Origin: Myrica gale
Taxonomy: Eukaryota > Streptophyta > Magnoliopsida > Fagales > Myricaceae
Assembly: GCA_963930655.1 (NCBI GenBank)
Contig: OZ005613.1
Location: forward strand, 14,950,501 to 15,014,500
DNA: 64,000 bases
Direction of reading: 5' to 3'
Positions 23,508 through 39,626 of this stretch are shown here, piece after piece; position 1 is the stretch's first letter, and each line of letters starts with the position of its first letter. Made by a program: the position numbers and the translations under genes. The notes under the pieces were generated by a model. The model worked only from the letters and a program-made list of their open reading frames with translations, had not been told where the DNA came from and searched no databases.

Positions 23508-23690
23508 ATTTAGGGTGCGTTTGCACCAACAATTTTACCCAAAATATTATTTATCTCCTAATAAAATACTACAATATAATCTCTCTCCCATAAAAAAATA
23601 TAAAAAATTATCACTCTCTTCACTTTTTCACTAAACCCAATACCAACACAAAATCTAATACCAAAAATATTTCAACACAAACACAACCTT
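23508..23690. repeat. MITE family A, copy 2
   Basis: Starts near gggtgcgtttg and ends near caaacacaacctt, giving a short imperfect terminal inverted repeat. Shares the central aatataatctctctcccat and cactttttcactaaaccca text with the other family A copies. Target duplication not resolved. Confidence 0.75.
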
Positions 23691-24562
23691 AGAGAAAGTC
23701 TAACCCATTCGTAACGGAGGGTGATTCTATTTAATTTGGGGCTGATTTCACACAAATCTTTTTTTAAAATGTTGATTTCACACAAATCACTATATGAAGA
23801 GTTTAGTACTTACGTGGGTTTAAAATTTTTCTTTCTTCTCTCCTCTCTTGGGTTTAGTCCTTCCATATTTGGCAGGATTTTTTCAGCCCACCCAGAATTT
23901 TGTTGCTAATTTCAAAGAGTCTAATTGGTACCTAGCTAGAGCGAATGCAAAGAGAGTACGTCTCCTTTCAACAAAAGCGAGGAACGACCCAGACCATTTC
24001 CATCTCGGTAGTACTACGGTAACATCATTTGTTTTCAAAAGGGACGAAAATGCTGCATCAAGATTGGAACCCCCTATAGTTGCTACAGGTAGAGGATGAT
24101 CGATCGGGTTCATTTTCGTCAATAAACAGATGAATAATGCTACAATAAATGTTAAAAAGGCCTAGATATACAAGGATTTCGACTCTGTATACGAATCTAG
24201 AAACGTGACAATCTCGCATCACATGGGTAGCTCCATTTCTATAAGAGGAAATTAATTAAGTTGGGTCAACAACTTAAGACTAATGATTGGCATGAGAGCA
24301 AAAGAGACATCCCAGCGATCGAGCACTGTTTCTAGGCAAGACATCACCAACTCACCCAACAAATTCTATCCGAAATGGATATCTACATGCTCCAAGCTGG
24401 TAAGCCTCATCATAATTAGCAAAACTTGCCTGGAAAGATCAGTCTGCCCGGAATATGGAATGTACCACCTTGGTTTGGAAAAAGTAATGGAATTAGTGAT
24501 CAGACAAGTGCACTCCAACATAATTAGCTGGAAGATTCCTATCATCTCCCAAAAACCCTCCA

Positions 24563-24568
24563 TATAAA
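24563..24568 (+). promoter_or_regulatory. TATA box of the AG-peptide gene
   Basis: The string ccatataaaga lies 143-148 bp upstream of the ATG in an otherwise ordinary leader. No other TATA-like string sits closer in a suitable context. Confidence 0.5.
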
Positions 24569-24710
24569 GACTGTTTGCACTCATGTTTCCTCACTAAAAT
24601 CTAAAAACCAAGCTTCTACAATTTCCTTACAAGTTAACTCCTACTGTTCTCAATCTTTTGGCCCCAAATTCTCCCCTACCTGTTTTTAGTTGCTTGAGAA
24701 GTACAGGGAG

Positions 24711-24908
24711 ATGGAGGCTTGTAGATTGACCATGTTTTTTACCATCTACGTTGTGGTTCTTCTGGCTTGTGCTGCATTCAGAGCCACAGTTGCACTTGAA
24801 GACATAGGGGCAATAGCGCCATCGCCGACAATGGAAAGTGCCGGAGCAACTTTGGGTGTTCCAGCTGCACTTGCAGCCATGGGTGTAGTAGCTGCTTGGT
24901 TCTTCTAA
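24711..24908 (+). CDS. Arabinogalactan peptide (short GPI-anchored AGP)
   Basis: A 65-aa single-exon frame. Residues 1-28 are a signal peptide (hydrophobic MFFTIYVVVLLACAAF, cleavage after a TVA-type site). A short mature core contains an APSP motif (36-39), the classic site for Pro hydroxylation and arabinogalactan addition. Residues about 44-65 form a small-residue, hydrophobic tail (GVPAALAAMGVVAAWFF), typical of a GPI-anchor signal. This layout matches plant AG peptides, which sit on the outer face of the plasma membrane. Their individual roles are poorly known. The ATG at 24711 is chosen because it starts the signal peptide directly. No introns in the CDS; neighbours are MITEs. Confidence 0.85.
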   Translation: MEACRLTMFFTIYVVVLLACAAFRATVALEDIGAIAPSPTMESAGATLGVPAALAAMGVVAAWFF

Positions 24909-25181
24909 ATTGTTTTTCTTTGTTTTTTGGGTGCTCCTTTGTTTGTTGAAATCTATGATGGCCTGCTCAATTTCTTCATTTGGATTTTGTAATGAGTTTC
25001 TCAATTCTCACTATTTTGAAATAATTACCATTCAAGTGGATTTTATGTTCCCCATCAAACAAGGGAAATGTGTTCCAGAGATATGACCACAAATCAGTTT
25101 TGTTTCTTCAACAATGGCATTGTACTTTGGCCGGGAAGAAGATAAGATTTTAGAGTACAAGTCCAACCTTATTTAAATATA

Positions 25182-25392
25182 GAGTCAATTACACTTTGCA
25201 CCCACGTGGTTTGGGAGTCTTGACACTTTGCACCCTGTTATTTCAATTTTGACACATTTTACTCAAGGATAAAAATGACGGGGTGTAAATTAACGTAAGC
25301 CAGAACCACGTGAGTGAAATATGTCAAATTAAAAGAACGGCGGCAAAGTATCAAGACTCCCAAATTATATGGGTGCAAGGTGTAATTAACCC
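25182..25392. mobile_element. Foldback MITE (Mutator-like), 211 bp
   Basis: Flanked by ttaaatata (25173-25181) and gtaaatata (25393-25401), a 9-bp target duplication with one mismatch. The arms are imperfect inverted repeats across most of the element: the left arm reads gagtcaattacactttgcaccc and the right end mirrors it. No coding capacity. Confidence 0.85.
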
Positions 25393-25975
25393 GTAAATAT
25401 ACTATTATCTGCACCTCAGTCTTTTTCCGCGGCAGCAACCTCAAGTAGCGCAGCCAAACAATGGATTTTCTACACCTCCATTCTTGTATGAAGCAGCTAA
25501 TTAAGGCTAAGAGAACATCCACCGGAACTGAATCAAGTACACATGCCGTACTTTAAGTCAAATTAACTTTTGAGCACATCTCCAGACAGAGGGTATAGAC
25601 TGTAGGTTTGAAGTGATGACATGGAAACTAACTCACTTTCTAGGACACACTAAAAGATTCGTGCCTGTGCTCCCCCCTACAGACCCTATTAGTTACTTTT
25701 CTAATGTGCCAGCATATTCTTTACTCAATAGTTACTTTTCTTTTGAATCTGTTCACACCTAGTTTACGGCATGCTTCAACAAGGTTTACTGTTCCAAAAT
25801 TATCAACCTGCAACATCATTATTTTCAGACAAGAATACTTGTACAATGAACACCAGAAAAGAAACAGGTTCATGTGCAACACTAGACCATAAACTATCAA
25901 AGGCTTCATAGAAGACATCATAAATATCAAGTATAGATGAGGCTCGAATTCTATAATTACGAGTCCCAGTGGCGT

Positions 25976-27162
25976 ATCTAGGATATAGAATGAGTGGGGT
26001 CGAATTTTTAAAAAAAAATGATAAAAAAAAATTCACATAATGTAAAAAGTGTCTTAAAATTATAATATCGCAAATTAAGAACTAAAAATATTTTAAAAAA
26101 ATGAAATACACTTATTCATACCAAGAAACAATTTATAACCCGTGTCTTGCAAACAATTTACCTATAGCAGTTTTTAAAGACTGGTAGCATGTGTCAGTAA
26201 CATGTTCCACACTAAGAAACCATCCAATCGCTTATCCACTTTTGTTCACATATCTCAAAATCACTGTCATTTGCTCCTTCACTGAACTATCTCGAGACTC
26301 ATCAACCATAAGACAAAAAAATTCATCCACAATGTCTTTAATGATAGCAAGTGTGGTCTGTGCTGCACAAGTCAATAGATTTACGCAACCCTAGGTCATA
26401 AATAATATCATCCGAACTCAACAAAGGGCGAGATCTTTTTGAACTAGAATCCTCATTAGGAGTAGTAGCCACATTATGAGTATTAGACGACTTCATGCTT
26501 CGTGTCTTTTTTTTATATCTAAAATCTATCCATTATCTAAAAAAGAACAAAACAAAACAAAATGTCCATAAGCAAATGAGGAAGACAATTCTTAACACCC
26601 ATCAATAATTATGGAGTTTGATGCTTATATGAAGATAAAGAATCTTCTTCTGTCAAAAAGTATTGGTGCACTCAGCTATTTCTCGTTAAAAAATAACCTC
26701 AGTAATAAATTAGATTAATCAAAAACAATATTTATGTGTTTTCCTTTCTAATTGGCAAATGATAAATTAGTGATGACGTACATAATTTATGTATTAATAC
26801 AGTTAAAGTGATAATGGACCAGTGAGAGGGACTGTTGAGGCGTGAGGGCTGAGGGAGACACAGAGAGATCGCAGAGTGAGAGAGAGAGGCGTGAGTAATT
26901 TTTTTAAAAAAAATCAGAGGGTGAAACGGCGTAATTTCACCCTCTGATTTAAAAAAAAATTAAGCAATTAGGCCACACGGACTGGGCCAGTGGATATGCC
27001 CCCGCTGGCCCAGTCCCGCCCCCACTGACCTTGGAAGCAGGCCGGGGCGGCTGGGCCAGTGGGGGCGGGCCTGCTTCTTAATAAACAAAAAAAAATTTGC
27101 AAAGAATTTTTGGAGCCAGTGGGGGCGGCCGCCCCCGCTGGCACCCCTTGGATCCGCCCATG
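25976..27162 (-). mobile_element. hAT-like element remnant (TTF/zf-MYM transposase type)
   Basis: The left end cagtggcgtatctagg and right end ccttggatccgcccatg are diverged inverted copies of the common plant CAGTGGCGGATCCAGG-type terminus. Between them, minus-strand fragments (about 26190-26500) encode DEFFCLMVDESRDSSVKEQM and LRYV, the conserved start of the DUF4371/hAT-like transposase, plus MKSSNTHN near the start of the ORF. Frames are broken. The right subterminal part (26980-27150) is GC-rich, with several gtgggggcgg / ccgcccccgctgg inverted copies. Target duplication unclear. Confidence 0.72.
26911..26950. repeat. Perfect 16-bp hairpin in the hAT remnant
   Basis: Arms aaatcagagggtgaaa and tttcaccctctgattt around the 8-nt loop cggcgtaa, extended outside by A and T runs. 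It looks like a strong subterminal stem of the element. Confidence 0.85.
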
Positions 27163-28670
27163 AGTCAGGTCCTCATTAGACTAATCGACCGTGTAGACAC
27201 TCTCACTCAGCATCTTAACACTCAAATAGTAGTAGTAAATTTAAAGTTAGAGAACAGTTGCACTGTAACTTGTGTTGGTTTACTTACCAAAAAAACAAAC
27301 GAACTTGTGTTGGTGTAATTTAAAAAAGAAGTTTTTCTAATAATAGTAGATATATGTTAAGTTTTCTTTTTTTTGGGTAAGAAAACCAAACACACTTCTT
27401 AACATAGAAGCATATGTTAGGTGTATTTTTCATTAAGGAAGTAATTCACAAAATTTAACATATATATATATATATGTATATTCCTATTAATTTAATGAAA
27501 TTGTTCTAACAACTTGCAAAACGATGCACTACTTGAAAAAAGATTACAATAATAAATCCCAGATATTTCTACACAGATAAATTTTGCTCAAGTAGAGGAT
27601 GGGTGAATTTTAAGTCTCCGTTTGGTGTCCAAAGGACCAAAACATATAGACGAATCCGTGTTAAGAAAATGTCAAAAAATGTAAAGCAATAATGATTACT
27701 TGAACTTATAATGCGTACTGGGAGAATAATTATGTACTCAAATTCCAACATTGAGAAAGTTTTTTGGCTTTGTTTGCCAAATGCGAGAAACTCAAACTAA
27801 CTGAGTAGTAAAGAATAATTTGAAAGTTGAGGCCTCAGGGCATCAGAAAGACATGTGGAAGAACCAATAAATCCAAGTTATTGGACTAGGGTTTTGCTTA
27901 GTTGTTGATGTGAGGTGAGATCTTGATGCAGGATAAAATGCACTGCCTTATACTCCATGTAGAATCAATCAACAAGCTGCTGAAAGACTTACTTTTAGCA
28001 GCATCCAGGAACAAGTTGACAAGTAATGTATTATTCTATTAGTAAACTGAATCAATCAAATAGACTAAGAGTTATTTATCTTCTTCAGCTGTTCTGTCCT
28101 TACAGTATACAACAGCAGCAGTAATGTGGAACTCAATTACAGGGTGCAGTTATTGTATAAAAAATAGTCGCCATTCTACTTGAAATTTATAAATCCAGAG
28201 GATAGAAAGGAAGAGTAAAGACAATGACGAAGAGCAACACATTTTTTTTTTCCTGTAAGTAGTCATGAAGGAGCAATGCTAGCCTCTGGATTCTGTAGGA
28301 TCCAGAAAAAAAAAAATCCAATCATGGAGAAAGTGGCATTCCCATGACAGAAAAGCCATATGCCTTTAAATTGACAGGTTTCTTTTTAACTCCACAATAG
28401 GAAGCATGTTTGGTGTGCATGGGACTAGCACTTGTACAGACCATTGCTGTCTGACTTTCCATAGTTTGGGTGTCAGTGTAGTCTTAATGAATTTTAGGTC
28501 CAAAAGTACATTTACCATTTTGTAAATCAATAGAAAGCTCATCAATCTACTTCAATTCTGAGCCAGTAATTTTCAAATTTTAATATTAAGGGCCTTTTCT
28601 CTAGTATGCTTCCATAGTGAATTATATTTTACAGCATTCCAGTACAAATAATGACTGTTGAACCTAAACC
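27163..28670. other. Intergenic or intronic spacer, no gene seen
   Basis: AT-rich, with a (TA)n run near 27460. If the broken Rossmann copy B was once a single gene, this lies in its long third intron. Confidence 0.45.
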
Positions 28671-29075
28671 ACCTTTCTCACAACCCTTTCATGCTTGAAA
28701 AAAATATCACTGGAAACCATCTATTAATTGAGACAATTAGTCTGGACTCGGGCACAAATGCCTTTTTCAACAAGGTAGTATCTATGAAAATGGAAGAATG
28801 CAAAAATCTGTTGGTAAACAGCAATGCTGGAAAAAAAAAACAAGAAAAAAAATACGCACGAAAAAAATAGTTATGCTGTTCAAACTCAAAGTAACATGCG
28901 AACAGTTGTTAGCCCCGTTGGAAAAGTGTTTGGCAACAACAAGGTTGTATGGCTCACGAGCCGAGCATAAATCTTATTCGTTTCTAAGGCATAGTGTTTG
29001 CCAGGAGCTGATTAAGATTTTACATAAACAAGCAGCCTTCAGATTACAAAAACAGGGCAGTATTATGAACAATGG

Positions 29076-29769
29076 TGTTGAAAGCGAGAGTCAGGAAAAT
29101 ATTGGCTTATAAATATAAGCCCTTTGTAACCTTTTATTTTCATAAATGAGATGTAAATAAATTCAATTGAGTTTTTTCATTGGGTGTCTCATTTATCTAA
29201 AGTAAAAAAAATTTATTTCTAACATGGTATCAGAGAGAGGTTTTCGGCTTTAATCCGGTTACCCCCTGGCGACCATCCGGCTTAGTACTGGCTTTCTCCC
29301 GGCTTAGTACCGGCGACTTCCCGGCTCAGTACCGGCTTCTTCCCGGCTCAGTGCTGGCTTCTTCCCGGCTTAGTACCGGCAACTTTTCCGGCTCAGTACC
29401 AGCAACCTCCCGGCTCAGTATCGGCTTTCTCCCGGCTCAGTACTGGCATCCTCCCGGCGCAGTACCGGCGACTTCCCAGCTTAGTACCGACAATCTTTGT
29501 AATTATTTTTCTGTAATCTTTTTTTTTCCTGTAATTATTTTTGTAACTCCAAACTCAAGGTTTGTCGGTTTGTCCACCTTGAGTTTGCGGGGGAGTGTTG
29601 AAAGTAAGAGTCCCACATTGCTTAGCAATGTGGGGAGTAGGAAAATATTGGCTTATAAATATAAGCCCTTTGTAACCTTTTATTTTCATAAATGAGATGT
29701 AAATAAATTCAATTGAGTTTTTTCATTGGGTGTCTCATTTATCTAAAGTAAAATTTTTTATTTCTAACA
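29076..29769 (+). mobile_element. TRIM (mini LTR retrotransposon), 694 bp
   Basis: LTRs at 29076-29224 (149 bp) and 29596-29769 (174 bp) begin TGTTGAAAG and end CTAACA. The 5' LTR lacks a segment of about 25 bp, lost between two gagt strings. The primer-binding site tggtatcagag (29225-29235) follows the 5' LTR directly, matching initiator tRNA-Met as in Copia elements. A polypurine tract cgggggag ends at 29595. The interior has no gene, only a minisatellite. Copy A shows the empty site near 413-421. A clean 5-bp target duplication is not seen. Confidence 0.93.
29270..29495 (+). repeat. Minisatellite inside the TRIM
   Basis: About ten imperfect copies of a unit of roughly 20-24 bp built on cccggctcagtaccggc. 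It fills most of the TRIM interior and gives a spurious open frame. Confidence 0.85.
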
Positions 29770-31647
29770 TGTCAACGTAAACATGAAAGTGGCTATTATA
29801 AATTGCATAGACGCAAAATCAACTGACCTTCCATGGAGTAAACAAATCCCAGCCCGGTCGAAAGCCAGTAGCACATATCACAGCTTCTGAATCATCACCA
29901 ACAGCATCTACTAGCTTCTCAGAACCCTCCGTTACATCCGCTTTCACCTGCATAAGATAAAACCATGACAAGCCTCTCAAAAGATTTGACCGAATTGAAT
30001 ACAGAATTCAGTTGTGCTCAACGCTTGCACTTCAACCATCCCAAAAACTCTTTGCCAGATTGTCATGGGAAAGCATAGTTTTGGCCTTTTCAATGTCACG
30101 AACCCCGGCTTTCACCTGAAAACCCTTTGCCAGCAGCTGCTCCACAATCCTTTTCCCAGTATTCCGGTCGCTCCAGCAACAAAAATTTTCTTCTTTGCAT
30201 TTCCATTGGGCCCTGATTGCTGTGCCACTTCCTCTGTAATTTCAGCTCCTTCCATATGACGTCAATGGATGGCAGGCCCAACAAGAAGTTAGAAAAAGAA
30301 ACAACAGGTTTCATTGAACCCATTTTCCCCAAAACGAAACTTTCTTTTCTTTTCTTACATTTCCTAGACAAAGAAAGGAATGCGGTCCTTTTGTGCGTGC
30401 GTGTTCTTGTTTTACCTTTGTGGAATAGAGGAGGGAGAGAGACTTGGATTTGTGGTTGGAGAAAGAGATGGGTTTGTGGGAATGTTGAGTCCAGAGACTG
30501 AGGGTTGAGGTCCTGAGTATCAGAGGAGTAGTAGTGGCCATTGCTCTATGAGCTTCCTTCTTATTATACGTCAACCCGCCACAGCTTTCTTGTCCACCTT
30601 CTAATAGCTCTCACTGAGCCACGTACTCCAGTACTCCACCCTCATAATATCATATTGTTTTTAAACCAAAGAGGGAAGTTACCTCAATCAGCATTATGGC
30701 CCGTCTGAGAACATATCTTTCAGTACGACGAGGTACAGTTCAAATAAGGGATCTTCCTATTATAGGAAACCGTCAGTTGAGAAGATTTACCATAAAAAGT
30801 CACTTTTGATCCCTAAATGATCGGGTCTCAATTATCATATTTTGACCTATTAAATTTTAAAGACTTAATTATACAAATAGTCCTTAGGTATAACATTTTG
30901 ATAAAAAAAAAATTAAAGTTTGTACAAATGAATCACTTGGTCAATATTTAGTAACAAAATGATTAGTTCGTCTCAATTGACGTCCGATGTTGAATTGAAT
31001 TAAATCTCTAGACAATGAGTCATATGTTATTAATTCAAACTCCAGCATCAGACATTAAGAAAGATGACGAAATTTAGACCGAAAGACTATTTTGTTATTA
31101 TATACTGACCATAAAGACGAATTTGTATAAACGTTTACCATAACGACCTTTTTGTCAAAACGTTATATCACATAGACTATAATTAAACCAATTTTAAAAT
31201 TATTAAAATTATTAAAATTTATCAATTTAGATTCTTTTAAAAAATTAAACAGTTAAAATCGCGCCACTTGTTATGAAAGAGTCATATAGGCTTATAGCAT
31301 AGTTTTGACTGTATTTTTTTAAAGTGCAAAATAGTTGATTTTAAAAGTTTAAAAAATCGATATATTAAAGTGATAGTTGAAACTATGTTTGAGATTGATA
31401 TACTAATGAAACCTGATTAATTTTTTCCCAAGATTTATCCTTCCTCTAAAATATATTTTTTCGTTGAAAAATATATTTACAAGTGAAAGGGTAATTTGGG
31501 AGAATTTGGATTTGGATTTTGAATGATGTGCACATTTTGAAAGGGAACTGATGTATTTTTTGGGATATGTCTGAGAGTTAATCCCACCCAATCCTATAGC
31601 AGATCCATCAAAATTTACTCCTGCACAGGACTCAGGAGTCTTGTAGA

Positions 31648-32278
31648 AGGAAATAAAGCGAGCTTTTGGACCTCATTGGAAAATCCGCAATAAAATAGAA
31701 TACCGAGACTTACATCCACATACACTGTTCTAGCTTTCCGGATCAGAGGAAAGATTGCATCCAGGTCAATTTGCTACAAACCCTAACTAGCCTCTGCACT
31801 TGTATTGCATTGTTCTCTGGTGGAGTAAAGGATTCTTATATCTACATTTCAATTGCAAACCCATGGATGCCAGAGATTAATTTCGATTAATGCTATTCCA
31901 CATCCAAGTTCCAGTTTCGTATCAGCTTAAGACACCCGGCAGCAAGAACCCTCCAAACGAAGCCGAACCATGACATGTTTCTCCTCCAACGGTTGTTGTC
32001 CCTATTCCAGTCTCCCTGAAATTCATCACTCTTCATTATTTTTCTCATTGTTACGTAAGCAAAATATAACGAGAGAAAATGGCCATTCACCTTGATTGAC
32101 AATTCATTTTGTCCGTTAGACTAAACTACCAGATGACCACATCAATGCTAAATGACCCCGACGAGCATATATTCTAGGTGAGATGATTCAGCTTAGAAAT
32201 GAAATTCAAAATGATAATCACTTCAGCTATCTAGAATCAAGAAATTTTTGGGGTGCATACCTGTCTGAATTTTACGAC
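31648..32278. other. MCM3 3' flank
   Basis: Between the duplication end and the MCM3 stop codon. Probably includes the MCM3 3' UTR; no separate gene seen. Confidence 0.5.
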
Positions 32279-37666
<5,388 letters not shown>

Positions 37667-37784
37667 TTTCCCTTTTCGCCTTACCGCTTCAGCGTCGTCT
37701 TCAGGGATAGAAAAAGAGACGGCAGAACAGACGAGAAAGCGATCCGGTGTGGTGGTGGCCCTCTTTTTCCACCCTTGGGGCCTA

Positions 37785-37795
37785 TTTGGCGGGAA
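37785..37795 (+). promoter_or_regulatory. E2F-binding site upstream of MCM3
   Basis: The string tttggcgggaa matches the E2F consensus TTTSSCGS. It lies about 120 bp upstream of the MCM3 ATG, where E2F sites are known in plant MCM genes and drive G1/S expression. Only the sequence match is shown here. Confidence 0.75.
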
Positions 37796-38340
37796 CGGAC
37801 AGTTGTTGCCTTTGTTTTGGAGGGAAAATTTTGGGTATTTTGGGCCTCTTTTCACATACACTCATTGCTGCTTGGGCCGTTTTCATAAAATGATAAAATC
37901 CTTTTTTTCTTTTTCGGTATTGTTCCAGTAACATGTTCCAAACATTCATCTAAAATAAAATTACAACATTTTAAAATTACGGACATTAAAAAATATTGTG
38001 AGCGCTATTTTAAAATTACAATATTTTAAACCATATTTAAAATAAAATAAACTTTCAACCAAAATCTTAAATAGAATTATAAGGCTTTGAGCCATATTTT
38101 TGAAGAATAATTTTTAAAAAGAAGACCTGAAAATTCTGCTAATTTCACCGGAATTTTCAATTTCGAAAAATACAAAAAAAAATACATTCCAAATTTGGTT
38201 CCACTATGTGCCGGAATCGGAACTCAGAATTTAGATTTTTGTGTGAATTTTTGCCCACTCTTATCATCTTCCAGGAGCATATTTTTATTTTATTTTTAAG
38301 ACAACATTCAAAATTATAAATTATAAATTATTTTAATGCA
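37796..38340. other. MCM3 upstream spacer
   Basis: AT-rich, no gene seen. The distal half grades into the partial KAS I duplication. Confidence 0.4.
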
Positions 38341-38415
38341 ATTGAAAATAATACAGGAAAACATTGAGAGAATAGTGAAACCCCAGATGAGCATCATCAA
38401 CGTCGGACTCCAAGG

Positions 38416-38720
38416 TGATGTTCGTTTTGAGAAAAAATGTAGGATTTTAGAGAAGTTGTGAATTTTTATGTTGAATAGTGTTTTATTGGTGTTTGTGTAA
38501 AGTGGAGAGAGAAATGATTTGATGTAATTGTTTAATAAAAAAGTATTGGAGTTATGTGAAAAAGTATAGAGAGAAAATTTATTTTGAATAAAAAATTAAA
38601 AAGTTGTTGGAGATTGTGTAAAATGTATTGGTTTTTGTGTTTGAATTCTGAATATGTTCGGTGGTAGAATTGTGAATATACTTAGAATCCTGAAAAAATG
38701 GTGAAAACGAACATACCCCA
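38416..38720. repeat. MITE family B, copy 1
   Basis: Ends gtgatgttcgttttga and aaaacgaacatacc form an imperfect terminal inverted repeat; the interior is AT-rich and resembles 58066-58390. It is flanked by ccaag on both sides and is missing from the matching part of the KAS I locus (near 43890-44020). Confidence 0.75.
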
Positions 38721-38780
38721 AGGTTAAAACACAAGGCGGCCTTTGTCAACTTTTTTATTTTCTTTCCGTGAAACAATCTA

Positions 38781-38990
38781 AGGCTGCGTTTGTAAAGCTA
38801 ATCTTCTCCAAAATTTTATCTCTCTCCTAATAAAATACTCCAATATAATCTCTCTCTCCCATAAAAAAATATAAAAAATTACAAAAACTATAAAAACTAT
38901 AAAAAAATTACATCTCTTCACCTTTTCACTAATCTCAATACCAACACATATTCTCATACTAAAAATATTACAACACAAACACAATCTTAA
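38781..38990. repeat. MITE family A, copy 3
   Basis: Begins ggctgcgtttg and ends acacaaacacaatctta. Absent from the matching place in the KAS I locus (after gtgaaacaat, about 44069), so this is a datable insertion. Confidence 0.8.
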
Positions 38991-39626
38991 TATGATGGCC
39001 AGTCTTGGAAAGTACGTTAAACTATAATTCAACTCATAACTATCACAGAACTAATGACTTCTGCTTATGAAAAAAAACAGCCTTACTGACAAAACGACCA
39101 AAACCCAGAACGGCTGTGGATGATCAAGGTCTGTATGCAGAAAAGGCCCAATAGATGATGGCCAGTTTAAGGTCTGTCTTAAAGCATAAGCAGAGAGCCT
39201 AAGTCTTCAACTAGTCAATGTAAAGTTTTATTTTTTGTTATTTATTACCAGGACACTTGCTAATAAAACTGCTGAACATAAATAGTTCAATAATAAAGGA
39301 ATAAGAAATAATGTCTTGCATACATCCTTTTTTCCAAAGCTTGCATAAAAACAGATGCATGCATACCAATACTCCTGCTCCTTCACCCATGACAAATCCA
39401 TCCCGATCGACATCCCATGGTCTCGAAGCAGTTTGTGGATCATCATTCCTCTGAGATAAGGCCTTGCATGCAACAAATCCCCCCAATCCAACAGGAACAA
39501 TGCCAGCTTCAGACCCACCAGCAACAACCAGATCAGCCTCACCACGGCGGATGTGATTTGCAGCAGCATGGATGCAATTATTGGAGGTGGCACAAGCAGT
39601 TGAAACAGAAATAAGTAGGTCCCATG

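Larger units (their letters stand above)
25745..30540 (-). pseudogene. NAD(P)-binding Rossmann protein (At2g34460-like), broken copy B
   Basis: Pieces on the minus strand: a plastid-type N-terminus (about 30360-30540), a second exon (about 30060-30256) starting MEGAEITEEVAQQ and GPNGNAKKKIFVAGATG, a third exon 29828-29947 with the intact Trp (GWDLFTPWK), and, about 4 kb further, an exon at 25745-25807 (VDNFGTVNLVEACRKLGVNRF). A single-base deletion near 30160 shifts the frame inside the glycine-rich nucleotide-binding loop. The end of the second exon with its donor is deleted. The TRIM lies in the long third intron, downstream of the third exon on this strand. Exons after VNRF, about half of the protein, are not found. 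Non-functional, but its lesions differ from those of copy A. Confidence 0.85.
28671..31647. repeat. Segmental duplication, copy B
   Basis: Matches 1-3417 in the same orientation. It contains a TRIM (29076-29769) absent from copy A and lacks the 1-kb block present in copy A. Similarity ends at about 31647 (aaataaagc), just before the MCM3 3' flank. Confidence 0.9.
38341..39626 (-). pseudogene. Partial KAS I copy (3' flank fused to exon 2)
   Basis: The sequence matches the KAS I locus in two separate blocks. About 38341-39175 corresponds to the KAS I 3' end and flank (about 43740-44317), including the last exon stop region (aaggtctg..atgcagaaaaggcc). About 39170-39626 corresponds to 47965-48416, that is intron 2 plus the 3' part of exon 2 ([33 protein letters not shown] to VMGEGAGVL). 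Exons 3-6 and the introns between are absent. A one-base insertion near 39610 shifts the frame. The copy ends at 39626 where a Copia LTR begins. Two MITEs (38416-38720 and 38781-38990) interrupt it. Exon 1 is absent. Non-functional. Confidence 0.88.

Noticed and set aside
29351-29695. 114-codon open frame
   Set aside because: It is the TRIM minisatellite read as protein (repeated RLS-like text) running into the 3' LTR.
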